NCBI RefSeq assembly: GCF_943913955.1
Contig: NZ_CALUAE010000010.1
Coordinates: forward strand, 1 to 64,000
Direction: 5' to 3'
DNA length: 64,000 nt
From: Mycolicibacterium bacteremicum
Lineage (GTDB): Bacteria > Actinomycetota > Actinomycetes > Mycobacteriales > Mycobacteriaceae
The translations under genes and the position numbers were made by a program. This document shows, one piece after another, positions 8,614-16,460 of the stretch. Below the pieces are notes generated by a model, which saw only the letters and a program-made list of their open reading frames with translations, made no database searches and had not been told where the DNA came from. How positions within the stretch are numbered: position 1 is the first letter of the stretch; each line of letters starts with the position of its first letter.

Positions 8614-9725
8614 GACGGTGGCGCGGTGGTCCCGCGGATCACCAGGCGCGGTTCGAGCACCACGTCGGCGGTGTCGTCGGTGCCGTCCAGCATGGCCACT
8701 GCCAGCCGCACCGCATGCCGGGCCAGGTCGTCGGCGTCCTGGTGCACGGTGGTCAGGTCGATGCGCGGGTTGTCCGACAGATGGCTGTCGTCGTAGCCGA
8801 TGAGGGAGATGTCACCGGGCACGTCGATGCCGGCCCGGGACAACCCGTCCAGCAGGCCGATCGCGCAGCGGTCATTGCCGGCCAGTACCGCTGTCGGTCG
8901 GGTCGCAGAGTCCAGGATCACGCGTGCGGCGGCGGCCCCGGCCGCCTCATCGTGTGCGCCCGGAATGACATTGGCCTGCTGCAGGAGTCCGTGACTGCGC
9001 ATGGCCGCCCGGTAGGCCTTGCGCCGGTCGGCTGAACCGGGGTCCTTGCCGCCGTCGACATGGTGGATATCGCGATGGCCGAGTTCGACGAGATAGCCGA
9101 CCGCGTCGCGAATACCCTTCGCGTCATCGGTGCGCACGGTCGCCAGTCCCGGTGACGGTCCGTCGAGCCGGCGGCCGACCACCACGACGGGCACCCGCTC
9201 GGCCAGGGCGCGCAGTTCGGCGGCGCCCGAGGAGGGTCCGAGCAGGATGAGGCTGCCGCAACGGTGGCTGAGCAACGCCTCGATGGGCACGGCCTCGTCG
9301 CGGTCGGGCAGGTTGGCCGACAACAGGACTTCGTAGCCGAGTCGCTCGGCTGCCGGATAGATCCCGGTCACCAGTTCGGCCTCGAACAACTGGCGGACGT
9401 CCATCAGCACGCCGAGCGTGCGGCTGCGTCCGCGCGCAAGCAGTCGCGCCGCCGAGTCGGGCCGGTAGCCGATCTGCTGTGCCACCGCGAGTACCCGCTG
9501 GCGGGTTTCCTCACTGGCGCCGGGCTTTCCGTCGAGGATGAACGACACCAGGGTGCGGGAGACGCCGGCGCCGGTCGCCACGTCGGCCATCGTCGGACGG
9601 GACGGACGCGCATCGGATCCGGTCGGACGGGACGGACGCGCATCGGATCCGGTCGGCCGGGAGGGACGCGCATCGGATCCGGTCGGCCGGGACGGACGCG
9701 CGGACCCCGCGGGTGTGGTTGTCAT
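8583..9725 (-). CDS. LacI-family transcriptional regulator with N-terminal repeat extension
   Basis: 380 residues. A LacI helix-turn-helix begins at TMADVATGAGVSRTLVSFIL (about residue 45) and is followed by a full periplasmic-binding-like effector domain (GVLMDVRQLF, VRTDDAKGIRDAVGYL, AVLAGNDRCAIGLLDGL, LTTVHQDADDLA). The 45 residues before the HTH are unusual: three and a half copies of RPSRPTGSDA, encoded by a 30-bp tandem repeat. The ATG at 9725 is chosen because GGAAGGA lies 5 nt upstream; no ribosome site precedes the alternative ATG at 9590. It is divergent from the iolT-like transporter, whose promoter holds palindromes suited to a LacI protein, so local repression of transport is the likely role. 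Confidence 0.85.
   Translation of the reverse strand: MTTTPAGSARPSRPTGSDARPSRPTGSDARPSRPTGSDARPSRPTMADVATGAGVSRTLVSFILDGKPGASEETRQRVLAVAQQIGYRPDSAARLLARGRSRTLGVLMDVRQLFEAELVTGIYPAAERLGYEVLLSANLPDRDEAVPIEALLSHRCGSLILLGPSSGAAELRALAERVPVVVVGRRLDGPSPGLATVRTDDAKGIRDAVGYLVELGHRDIHHVDGGKDPGSADRRKAYRAAMRSHGLLQQANVIPGAHDEAAGAAAARVILDSATRPTAVLAGNDRCAIGLLDGLSRAGIDVPGDISLIGYDDSHLSDNPRIDLTTVHQDADDLARHAVRLAVAMLDGTDDTADVVLEPRLVIRGTTAPPSQRSTSVVSK
9592..9711. repeat. 30-bp tandem repeat, about four copies, inside a LacI gene
   Basis: A 30-bp unit containing GACGGACGCGCATCGGATCC repeats with exact 30-bp spacing (copies beginning near 9592, 9622, 9652 and 9682). The last copy is partial and the third has single-base changes. 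It keeps the reading frame of the minus-strand LacI gene and encodes RPSRPTGSDA units before the DNA-binding domain. Copy number could vary without a frameshift. Confidence 0.9.
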
Positions 9726-9750
9726 CGGGTCCTTCCACGCGGCGTGACGG

Positions 9751-9814
9751 TTGACACATCTCGGGTCGCCGCCCATATTAGACCTAACGCGCGTTACTAA
9801 CGCGCTTTAGTAAC
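9751..9814 (+). promoter_or_regulatory. Promoter and LacI-type operators for the MFS transporter
   Basis: A near-consensus promoter has TTGACA at 9751-9756, a 17-bp spacer and CATATT at 9774-9779. Around the predicted transcription start lie the palindrome AACGCGCGTT (9786-9795) and the inverted repeat GTTACTAA-6-TTAGTAAC (9793-9800 and 9807-9814). The position just downstream of -10 suits a repressor, presumably the divergent LacI protein. The GAAGGA ribosome site follows immediately. Confidence 0.7.
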
Positions 9815-9829
9815 GAAGGAAACACTCCC

Positions 9830-11230
9830 ATGGCGACTGCCACCGACACACAGAATTCGGGCAGGTTCCTCACCAAGCTGACGGTCATCGCGACCCTGGG
9901 TGGGCTGCTCTTCGGATACGACACCGGGGTCATCTCCGGTGCGCTGCTCTACATGAAGGACGACCTGCAGCTCAGCGCCTTCGGCGAGGCGACCGTGGTC
10001 AGCTCACTGCTCTTCCCCGGGGCGGCCTTCGGTGCGTTGTTCGGCGGTAGGGTGGCCGACCGGATCGGGCGCAAACGCAGCCTGCTGGTGTGCGCGGGGC
10101 TGTTCCTGGTCGGCGCGCTCGGCTGTGCGATCGCCCCGAACGTCCAGCTGATGGTCGCGGCGCGCATCGTGCTCGGCCTCGGTGTCGGCGCGGCCGCGGT
10201 CACCTGCCCGCTCTACCTGGCCGAGATGGCACCCGCCGACCGGCGCGGTCGCATGGTGACCATCAACGAGCTGATGATCGTCACCGGTCAGATGCTGGCC
10301 TTCGCCACAAATGCATTGCTGGACCACCTGATTCACGACCCACACGTCTGGCGCATCATGCTGGGGGTGGCCACCGTGCCCGCGGTCGCGTTGTTGCTGG
10401 GCATGCTGGTGCTGCCGGACTCGCCGCGTTGGTACGGGTTGAAGGGGCGGATGTCCGAGGCGCGCGCGGTGCTCGGACTGAGCCGTCCGCCGGCCGAGGC
10501 CGACGCCGAGTACGAGGTGATCGTCGAGCACACCGAACACATGCTCAGGACCAGGAGCGCACCGTTCAGTGTCATCCGTGATGTGCCGTGGATCCGCCGG
10601 GTGCTGCTCATCGGGTGCGGACTCGCGGTCGTGCAGCAGGCCACCGGCATCAACACCGTCAACTACTACGCGCCGACCATCCTGGAGGATAGCGGACTCG
10701 GGGTGAGCGCCGCGCTGGTCGCGACCATCGCCGTCGGCGTCACCTCGGTGATCACCACGATCATCGGGATCATCCTGCTGGGTTTCGTCGGCCGGCGCAC
10801 CATGCTGTTGATCGGATTCGCCGGCGTCGCCGGGTCGCAGCTCGCGCTGGCGCTGGTGTTCCTGCTCGCCGAGTCGACGATGCGCAGCTACGTGATCCTG
10901 GCCTGCATGATCCTGTTCGTCGGATTCGTGCAGATGTTCATCGGCACGGTGGTGTGGCTGCTGCTCTCGGAGATCTTCCCGCTCAGTATCCGCGGGTTCG
11001 CCATGGGTATCGCGGTGTTCGTGCTGTGGTGCACCAACGCGATCATCTCGTTCCTGTTCCCGTTGCTGAACTCCGCGCTGGGGTCGACCGGCACCTTCCT
11101 GCTGTTCGTCGCCGTCAACGTCGGTTCGTGGATCTTCGTGCAGCGCCTGGTTCCCGAGACCAAGGGAGCCACCCTGGAGGAACTCGAAGAACGCTTCGAG
11201 GCCGAGCACACCGAGCCCGTCACCTCCTAG
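9830..11230 (+). CDS. iolT: Sugar-porter MFS transporter, probable inositol permease
   Basis: 466 residues with about 12 membrane segments. Sugar-porter signatures are all present: GGLLFGYDTGVISGAL in TM1, GGRVADRIGRKRSLL (loop 2-3), PLYLAEMAPADRRGRM (after TM4), PDSPRWYGLKGR (after TM6), QQATGINTVNYYAPTI (TM7) and VPETKGATLEELEERF at the C-terminus. The cytoplasmic-membrane protein is expected to import inositol with protons, as IolT proteins do. The sugar specificity is inferred from the iol neighbourhood. The start ATG has GAAGGA 9 nt upstream. It is transcribed alone and ends at a strong hairpin at 11234-11289. Confidence 0.8.
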   Translation: MATATDTQNSGRFLTKLTVIATLGGLLFGYDTGVISGALLYMKDDLQLSAFGEATVVSSLLFPGAAFGALFGGRVADRIGRKRSLLVCAGLFLVGALGCAIAPNVQLMVAARIVLGLGVGAAAVTCPLYLAEMAPADRRGRMVTINELMIVTGQMLAFATNALLDHLIHDPHVWRIMLGVATVPAVALLLGMLVLPDSPRWYGLKGRMSEARAVLGLSRPPAEADAEYEVIVEHTEHMLRTRSAPFSVIRDVPWIRRVLLIGCGLAVVQQATGINTVNYYAPTILEDSGLGVSAALVATIAVGVTSVITTIIGIILLGFVGRRTMLLIGFAGVAGSQLALALVFLLAESTMRSYVILACMILFVGFVQMFIGTVVWLLLSEIFPLSIRGFAMGIAVFVLWCTNAIISFLFPLLNSALGSTGTFLLFVAVNVGSWIFVQRLVPETKGATLEELEERFEAEHTEPVTS

Positions 11231-11233
11231 CGT

Positions 11234-11289
11234 GAGAAGACGCGTGTGCCCCTGAAATCGCTGGATTCCAGGGGCATACGCGTCTTCTC
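11234..11289. terminator. Bidirectional hairpin between convergent genes
   Basis: A 21-bp stem with one G-U pair (left arm 11234-11254, right arm 11269-11289) and a 14-nt loop sits between the MFS gene (+) and the isomerase gene (-). No T-tract follows. The arm GAGAAGACGCGTGTGCCCC is related to the hairpin at 21908-21968, so this is also one copy of a dispersed repeat. Confidence 0.65.
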
Positions 11290-11304
11290 GCCGGGGGAGC
11301 GGTG

Positions 11305-12069
11305 TCAGGAGAAAGCCGCGCGGAACGCCTCCAGCGCGGCGGTGCTGTCACCGGCGGCCCAGGCTTCCAGGCCGACGGTGCCGTCATATCCGATGTCGCG
11401 CAGTGCCTTTGCCACCGCTGGGTAGTGGATCTCCCCGGTGCCCGGCTCGCAGCGACCGGGGACGTCGGCGACCTGGATCTCCCCGATCGCCTCACCGCAG
11501 CGGCGGACCAGCTCGACGAGGTTCCCCTCGCCGATCTGGGCGTGATAGAGGTCCAGCATCATCTTCACGTTCGGATGTCCGACGCCTTCGATGAGTGCCA
11601 AGGTGTCCTCGGCGCGGGCCAGCGGCACGCCCGGATGGTCGACGATGGTGTTCAGATTCTCCACACAGAACGTGACCCCGGCCCGGGCGCCCAGCTCCCC
11701 GATGCGTTCCAGCGCCCGCAGGGCCGTCAGCCACATCTGGCCGGTGGCCCGCTGCCGCGGGCGGGCCGCCTGGCCGTCGACCAGCTCGGCGGTGTGCAGG
11801 TTGAGCCGCGGAACCCCGAGCGTCTCGGCGGCTTTGATGCTCAGCTCGGCGGTGCGTACCACCTCGTCGGCGCTGTCCGGGTCGATCAGGTCACCGTGCA
11901 GATATCCGGTCATCGACGAGAACCGGGCGCCGGTCTTGGCCAGCGCGTCCAGGTCCTTGTCGTGCCAGCTCCAGATCTCCACGTCGAAGCCGAGTTCGTC
12001 GATCCGCTTGACGCGGTCCAGGATGGGCAGGTCCCGGAACACCATCTCAGAGCACACGGCCAGTCTCAT
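11305..12069 (-). CDS. Hydroxypyruvate isomerase-like TIM-barrel protein
   Basis: 254 residues of the xylose-isomerase-like AP-endonuclease 2 fold. The pattern is that of Hyi/OtnI-type isomerases: a start MRLAVCSEMVFRDLP, FDVEIWSWHDKDLDALAKTG, FCVENLN (metal-ligand Glu), MMLDLYHAQIGEGNLVELVRR (metal-ligand Asp/His) and EIQVADVPGRCEPGTGEI. The start is ATG 12069; an upstream in-frame extension falls in an intergenic repeat. It lies 61 nt after the idh gene in a leftward pair. A ketose or cyclitol-derived substrate is likely but unknown. Confidence 0.75.
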   Translation of the reverse strand: MRLAVCSEMVFRDLPILDRVKRIDELGFDVEIWSWHDKDLDALAKTGARFSSMTGYLHGDLIDPDSADEVVRTAELSIKAAETLGVPRLNLHTAELVDGQAARPRQRATGQMWLTALRALERIGELGARAGVTFCVENLNTIVDHPGVPLARAEDTLALIEGVGHPNVKMMLDLYHAQIGEGNLVELVRRCGEAIGEIQVADVPGRCEPGTGEIHYPAVAKALRDIGYDGTVGLEAWAAGDSTAALEAFRAAFS

Positions 12070-12070
12070 G

Positions 12071-12130
12071 CTGCGACCTCGCAGGCTCCGTCGCAGCATT
12101 CTGTGCCTGTGATTCGCTTGCACGCTGCGC
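12071..12130. repeat. Interspersed ATGAGCG...GCGAATC element
   Basis: Read on the minus strand, the spacer between idh and the isomerase contains ATGAGCGCAGCGTGCAAGCG followed by AATC. This closely resembles the units at 46022-46108 and 39335-39360. A TGCTGCGAC inverted repeat (12068-12077 and 12090-12099) lies beside it. Confidence 0.55.
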
Positions 12131-13102
12131 TCATGCTGCGACCCCGCTCAACACGACCGGTGCCTTGTTCTCGATCGACTCGCGTGCGGCCAAGGCGATT
12201 TCGAGGGCGATGCGGGCGTCGACCCCGGTGACGGAGGGCTCGGTACCGGCCTGCACGTGGGCGGCGAAGTCGGCGAACTGCGCGGTGTAGGCATCGGCGA
12301 ACAGTTCGGTGTTCAGCGTGCCCGCCTGTGCCGGGTCGCGCCCGGCCAGCAGTACGCCGCCGGACCCGAAGACCTCACCGCGGATGTCGTATCCGTAGAC
12401 CGCCTGGAAGCTCGCCTCGGCGATCGCGAACGCGCCGTTGTCGAAACGCAGTTGTACGACCGAGGTGTCCAGGAAACCCTGGTCGGCGAACTGTGGGTGG
12501 ACCAGTGCGTCGGCCTGGGCGTAGACCTCGGTGACGCGCGCACCGGGGTTGAGCCAGCACAGCGTGTCGAAGTCGTGGATCAGCGTCTCGTTGAAGATCG
12601 TCCACGGTTTGACCCTCGCGGCGACGTCGGCCGAGATGCCGGGATCGCGGGTCAGTGAGCGCAGCATCTGCGGGGTGCCGATCTCACCGGCCTCGATACG
12701 GGCCCGGATATCGGCGAAATCGGCGGCGAAGCGACGGTTGAACCCGACCTGCAGTGCCACGCCGGCCGTGTGGGCAGCGTCGATGGCCCGGTCGGCGTCA
12801 TCGAGCGTGAGCGCCATCGGCTTCTCGCAGAACACGTGCTTGCCGGCCTGTGCGGCCGCGACCACCAGGTCGGCGTGGCTGGTGGCGGGGGAGCAGATGG
12901 CCACGGCCTGCACGGCGGGATCAGCGATGAGCTCCAGGGGATCGGTGTATGCCGTTGCGCCCGAGAATCTCTCGGCGGCACCGGGCACCGGGTCGGCGAC
13001 GGCGGCAAGTCGGGTGTTCGGCAGACGGGAGGCGAGGGTCTCGGCATGGAAACTGCCGATCCAGCCGGCTCCGATGAGACCGAAGGAGATGGGTGCGGAC
13101 AT
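12131..13102 (-). CDS. Gfo/Idh/MocA-family dehydrogenase (inositol 2-dehydrogenase-like)
   Basis: 323 residues. The Rossmann motif GLIGAGWIGSFH is at residues 8-19, the family CEKP signature near 93-96, and LIHDFDTLCW holds the probable catalytic Asp/His pair. The HDFD motif is typical of inositol and scyllo-inositol dehydrogenases. It has a GGAG ribosome site 5 nt before the ATG. It is divergent from a LacI gene with two CTAGAACGTTCTAG palindromes between them and is followed by the isomerase gene, so the pair is probably controlled by that LacI protein. Substrate: a cyclitol or sugar, not resolved. Confidence 0.8.
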   Translation of the reverse strand: MSAPISFGLIGAGWIGSFHAETLASRLPNTRLAAVADPVPGAAERFSGATAYTDPLELIADPAVQAVAICSPATSHADLVVAAAQAGKHVFCEKPMALTLDDADRAIDAAHTAGVALQVGFNRRFAADFADIRARIEAGEIGTPQMLRSLTRDPGISADVAARVKPWTIFNETLIHDFDTLCWLNPGARVTEVYAQADALVHPQFADQGFLDTSVVQLRFDNGAFAIAEASFQAVYGYDIRGEVFGSGGVLLAGRDPAQAGTLNTELFADAYTAQFADFAAHVQAGTEPSVTGVDARIALEIALAARESIENKAPVVLSGVAA

Positions 13103-13117
13103 GGGGACTCCGATCGA

Positions 13118-13189
13118 CTAGAACGTTCTAGAAGACGGTAGGGCGTGCATCGCCATTTCGTCAATGAATTTTCTAGAACGTTCTAGAAT
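13118..13189. promoter_or_regulatory. Twin CTAGAACGTTCTAG operators, idh/LacI divergent promoter
   Basis: A 14-bp perfect palindrome CTAGAACGTTCTAG (13118-13131) and an 18-bp perfect palindrome TTCTAGAACGTTCTAGAA (13171-13188) have centres 55 bp apart, about five helical turns. Both have the central CG typical of LacI operators. The right arm of the second provides a TAGAAT -10 box (13184-13189) located 6 nt before the LacI start codon, so binding there would shut off the regulator itself. The first site lies 15 bp upstream of the idh start codon, beside its ribosome site. Confidence 0.85.
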
Positions 13190-13195
13190 GCTGTC

Positions 13196-14215
13196 GTGGA
13201 TCGCAGACCGACGCTGGCCGATGTCGCCGCACGGGCCGGGGTGTCGGTGGCGTTGGTGTCCATCGTCATGCGCGACGCGGCCGGTGCGAGCGATCAGACG
13301 CGCGACCGGGTACGACGGGCGGCCGAGGAGCTGGGATACCGACCGGACCCCCGCGCGCGCAGATTGCGTCAACATCGCACCAAATTGCTCGGCGTCACCT
13401 TCACCGTCGGGCAGGAGTTCCACGCCGACCTCGTCGATGGCGTTTATGTCGCTGCCGAGGAGTTCGGCTACGACGTCGTCCTCAGCGGCATCACCCCGCA
13501 TCGCGACGAAACGCGGGCCCAGCGGACCCTCATCGACGAGCAGTGCGAGGGCCTGGTGCTGATCGGTCCGCAATCATCCGCCCGGCAGATCGCGGAGCTC
13601 GCCGAGCGGGCGCCGGTGGTGGTGTTGGCCCGCCGGGTACGCGGGGTCGATGCAGTGCGCAGCGACGACGGCGCCGGTGCGGTGCTGGGAACCGATCATC
13701 TGATCGGTCTGGGCCACCGACGCATCGTCTACCTCGATGGTGGGCGGGCGCCGGGCGCGGCGGAGCGGCTACGGGGCTATCGGCGCGCGGTCGATGCGGC
13801 CGGCTTGTCGCAATCGGTTCGTCCCGGCGGGCTCACCGAACGCGAAGGAGCCGCGGCCGCCGCGGCGATGCTGGCCGAGCGGGATGTGCCCACCGCGGTG
13901 TTCGCCTTCAACGACCGGTGCGCGCTGGGTGTCATGGATGTGCTGATCCGCGCGGGAATCTCGGTGCCCCAACAGGTGTCGGTCGTCGGCTTCGATGACA
14001 GCCCACTGGCCGGGCTGGCACATGTGGACCTCACCACGGTGCGCCAGGACGCCATAGGCTTGGCCGGCGCGGCGGTGCAGCGGTTGATCGGGCGGCTGGA
14101 TCAGTCCGCCGGATGCGCCGATACGGTGGATCTGGTCCGCGAGCCGACACTCGTCGTGCGGGGTTCGACCCGTGCGGTGGACGGCCTGCCTGCGGAAATG
14201 GTGGCGGACAAATGA
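13196..14215 (+). CDS. LacI-family transcriptional regulator
   Basis: 339 residues. The HTH is at residues 6-26 (TLADVAARAGVSVALVSIVM) with a hinge helix GYRPDPRARRLRQHRT, then an effector domain with GVTFTVGQEFHADLVDGVY, AVFAFNDRCALGVMDVL and FDDSPLAGLAHVDLTTVRQD. The GTG at 13196 has no ribosome site but has TAGAAT exactly 6 nt upstream, so a leaderless mRNA is likely. The 18-bp palindrome overlapping that box indicates autoregulation. It probably controls the divergent dehydrogenase-isomerase pair. The inducer is unknown, perhaps an inositol stereoisomer or derivative. Confidence 0.88.
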   Translation: MDRRPTLADVAARAGVSVALVSIVMRDAAGASDQTRDRVRRAAEELGYRPDPRARRLRQHRTKLLGVTFTVGQEFHADLVDGVYVAAEEFGYDVVLSGITPHRDETRAQRTLIDEQCEGLVLIGPQSSARQIAELAERAPVVVLARRVRGVDAVRSDDGAGAVLGTDHLIGLGHRRIVYLDGGRAPGAAERLRGYRRAVDAAGLSQSVRPGGLTEREGAAAAAAMLAERDVPTAVFAFNDRCALGVMDVLIRAGISVPQQVSVVGFDDSPLAGLAHVDLTTVRQDAIGLAGAAVQRLIGRLDQSAGCADTVDLVREPTLVVRGSTRAVDGLPAEMVADK

Positions 14216-14226
14216 CTTGCAGTCCT

Positions 14227-14272
14227 AATGTCAGGACAAAGTATTGACTTTCGGGTGTGAGCCGTATTACAT
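14227..14272 (+). promoter_or_regulatory. ABC transporter promoter with IolR-type operator
   Basis: TGTCAGGACA (14229-14238) is followed after 5 nt by a -35 TTGACT (14244-14249); a plausible -10 is TTACAT (14267-14272, 17-bp spacing). Positions 14227-14249 match the minus-strand iol promoter (7813-7791) at 21 of 23 bases, which points to one regulator for import and catabolism. Confidence 0.72.
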
Positions 14273-14357
14273 CAATCCTGCAGGCGTAGCGTCCGGCACC
14301 CGGCCGGTCCGACCGGGGCGGGCGATACGGCGAAAAAGACAACGAGGAGATACAGCG

Positions 14358-15377
14358 ATGAGCGCTCGCGCGAAGAGCCGAGTAACCCAGTCGTTCAAGC
14401 GGCTCGCAGCCCTCACCGGGGCGGGCGTGCTGGCAATGAGCATGGTGGCGTGTTCGTCCACCGGTGGTGCCCCCGAGGGCTCGGGTGACGGCGGCAGCGG
14501 TGGCGGCACCGTCGACACCCCGCGCATGACCATCGCGATGATCACCCACGAGGTGCCGGGTGACTCGTTCTGGGATCTGATCCGCAAGGGCGCCGAGGCT
14601 GCGGCCAAGAAGGACAACGTCGAGCTGCGCTACTCCAACGACCCCGAGGCGCCGAACCAGGCGAATCTGGTGCAGGCGGCGATCGACAGCGGTGTCGACG
14701 GCATCGCCGTCACGCTGGCCAAGCCTGAAGCGATGGCAGCGGCGGTCAGGGCGGCCGAGGCCAAGGGCATCCCGGTGGTGGCATTCAACTCCGGCTTGCA
14801 GGACTGGCAGGCCATGGGCGTCAAGGAGTACTTCGGTCAGGACGAGTTCATCGCCGGCCAGGCCGTCGGTGAGCGTCTCAAGCAGGACGGCGCGACCAAG
14901 GCGATCTGCATCATCCAGGAGCAGGGGCACGTGGGCCTCGAATCCCGCTGCGCCGGGGTCAAGGACGCGTTCCCGGCCACCGAGACGCTCAACGTCAACG
15001 GCAAGGACATGCCGTCGGTGGAGGCGACCATCACCGCCAAGCTGCAGCAGGATCCGGCGGTCGACATGGTGGTGGCGCTCGGTGCGCCGTTCGCGCTGAC
15101 GGCGGTGCAGTCGGTGTCCAACGCCGGCAGCACGGCCAAGGTGGGCACTTTCGACACCAATGCCGCACTGGTGGACGCCATCCAGACCGACAAGGTCGTC
15201 TGGGCCGTCGACCAGCAGCCCTACCTGCAGGGGTACCTGGCCATCGACGGACTGTGGCTCTACAACTCCAACAAGAACCTCATCGGCGGCGGCCAGGCCA
15301 CGCTCACCGGCCCGTCGTTCATCGACAAGTCCAACATCGACGCCGTGGCCGAACTGGCCAAGGGCGGAACCCGCTAG
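14358..15377 (+). CDS. Sugar ABC transporter substrate-binding lipoprotein
   Basis: 339 residues. The basic N-terminus and hydrophobic stretch end in MSMVAC, giving a probable lipidated Cys at residue 32, followed by a Gly/Ser-rich linker. The mature part is a type I periplasmic-binding fold of the ribose/inositol class (MTIAMITHEVPGDSFWDLIRKGAEAAAKK, SGVDGIAVTLAKPEAM, GIPVVAFNSG, VGTFDTNAALVDAI). The start ATG 14358 has GAGGAG upstream. It is the first gene of a three-gene ABC operon whose promoter carries the same TGTCAGGACA site as the iol operon. Inositol or a related cyclitol is the likely ligand; this is inferred from regulation and context. Confidence 0.85.
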   Translation: MSARAKSRVTQSFKRLAALTGAGVLAMSMVACSSTGGAPEGSGDGGSGGGTVDTPRMTIAMITHEVPGDSFWDLIRKGAEAAAKKDNVELRYSNDPEAPNQANLVQAAIDSGVDGIAVTLAKPEAMAAAVRAAEAKGIPVVAFNSGLQDWQAMGVKEYFGQDEFIAGQAVGERLKQDGATKAICIIQEQGHVGLESRCAGVKDAFPATETLNVNGKDMPSVEATITAKLQQDPAVDMVVALGAPFALTAVQSVSNAGSTAKVGTFDTNAALVDAIQTDKVVWAVDQQPYLQGYLAIDGLWLYNSNKNLIGGGQATLTGPSFIDKSNIDAVAELAKGGTR

Positions 15378-15397
15378 CAGTGTCGGAAAGAGCAGAG

Positions 15398-16456
15398 ATG
15401 TCCACTCAGACCGAGGTGACCCTCGAAAACCATGAGGTCGTCCGCGACGAACGCGTCAAGGAACGAAATCGGGTACAACGCATACTGATCCGTCCCGAGA
15501 TGGGTGCCGGTATCGGCGCAATCGGGATCTTCATCGCCTTCCTCATCGTGGCGGCCCCGTTCCGCGAGGCGTCTTCGCTGGCGACGGTGCTCTATGCCAG
15601 CAGCACCATCGGGATCATGGCCTGCGGCGTGGCCGTGCTGATGATCGGCGGTGAGTTCGATCTGTCAGCCGGTGTGGCGGTGACGTTCAGTTCCCTGGCG
15701 GCATCGATGCTCGCCTACAACCTGCACTTGAACCTGTGGGTCGGGGCGGCGCTGGCCCTGGTGTTGTCGCTGGTGGTCGGCTTCTTCAACGGCTTCCTGG
15801 TGATGAAGACCAAGATCCCCAGCTTCCTGATCACCCTCAGTACGTTCTTCATGCTGGCCGGTATCAACCTGGCGGTCACCAAACTGGTTGCCGGACAGGT
15901 GGCCACCCAGAGCGTCAGCGACATGGCCGGCTGGGATTCGGCGCAGAAGGTGTTCTCCTCCTCCTTCACGGTGTTCGGCGTCGGCATCCGGGTGACGGTG
16001 CTGTGGTGGCTGGTGTTCACCGCGGTGGCCACCTGGGTGTTGTTCAAGACGAAGATCGGCAACTGGATCTTCGCCGTCGGCGGTGACGCCGAGAGCGCCC
16101 GCGCCATCGGTATCCCGGTGACCAAGGTCAAGATCGGCCTGTTCATGTTCGTCGGCTTCTGTGCCTGGTTCGTCGGCATGCACCTGCTGTTCGCGTTCAA
16201 CACCGTGCAGTCCGGTCAGGGCATCGGCAACGAGTTCTTCTACATCATCGCCGCGGTCATCGGTGGCTGCCTGCTCACCGGTGGCTACGGCACCGCGATC
16301 GGCGCGGCCATCGGTGCGTTCATCTTCGGTATGACCAACCAGGGCATCGTCTATGCGGGCTGGGACCCGGACTGGTTCAAGTTCTTCCTGGGCGGCATGC
16401 TGCTGTTCGCGGTGATCGCCAACAACGCCTTCCGTAACTACGCAGCGAAGAAGTGA
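15398..16456 (+). CDS. Sugar ABC transporter permease (RbsC-like)
   Basis: 352 residues with a 40-residue charged N-terminal tail, then about 8-10 membrane segments. Family landmarks are IMACGVAVLMIGGEFDLSAGV, NGFLVMKTKIPSFLITLSTF, VGGDAESARAIGIPV and FFYIIAAVIGGCLLTGGYGT, as in ribose/inositol-class (CUT2) permeases. The start ATG has GGAAAGAG upstream; a GTG six codons earlier is also possible. It lies 20 nt after the binding protein and 4 nt before the ATPase gene. It forms the membrane channel of the importer, probably as a homodimer. Confidence 0.88.
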   Translation: MSTQTEVTLENHEVVRDERVKERNRVQRILIRPEMGAGIGAIGIFIAFLIVAAPFREASSLATVLYASSTIGIMACGVAVLMIGGEFDLSAGVAVTFSSLAASMLAYNLHLNLWVGAALALVLSLVVGFFNGFLVMKTKIPSFLITLSTFFMLAGINLAVTKLVAGQVATQSVSDMAGWDSAQKVFSSSFTVFGVGIRVTVLWWLVFTAVATWVLFKTKIGNWIFAVGGDAESARAIGIPVTKVKIGLFMFVGFCAWFVGMHLLFAFNTVQSGQGIGNEFFYIIAAVIGGCLLTGGYGTAIGAAIGAFIFGMTNQGIVYAGWDPDWFKFFLGGMLLFAVIANNAFRNYAAKK

Positions 16457-16460
16457 TCTG

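Noticed and set aside
9592..9711. 30-bp direct repeats as a CRISPR array
   Set aside because: The units are contiguous without unique spacers and lie inside a coding frame. The same applies to 46026-46108.
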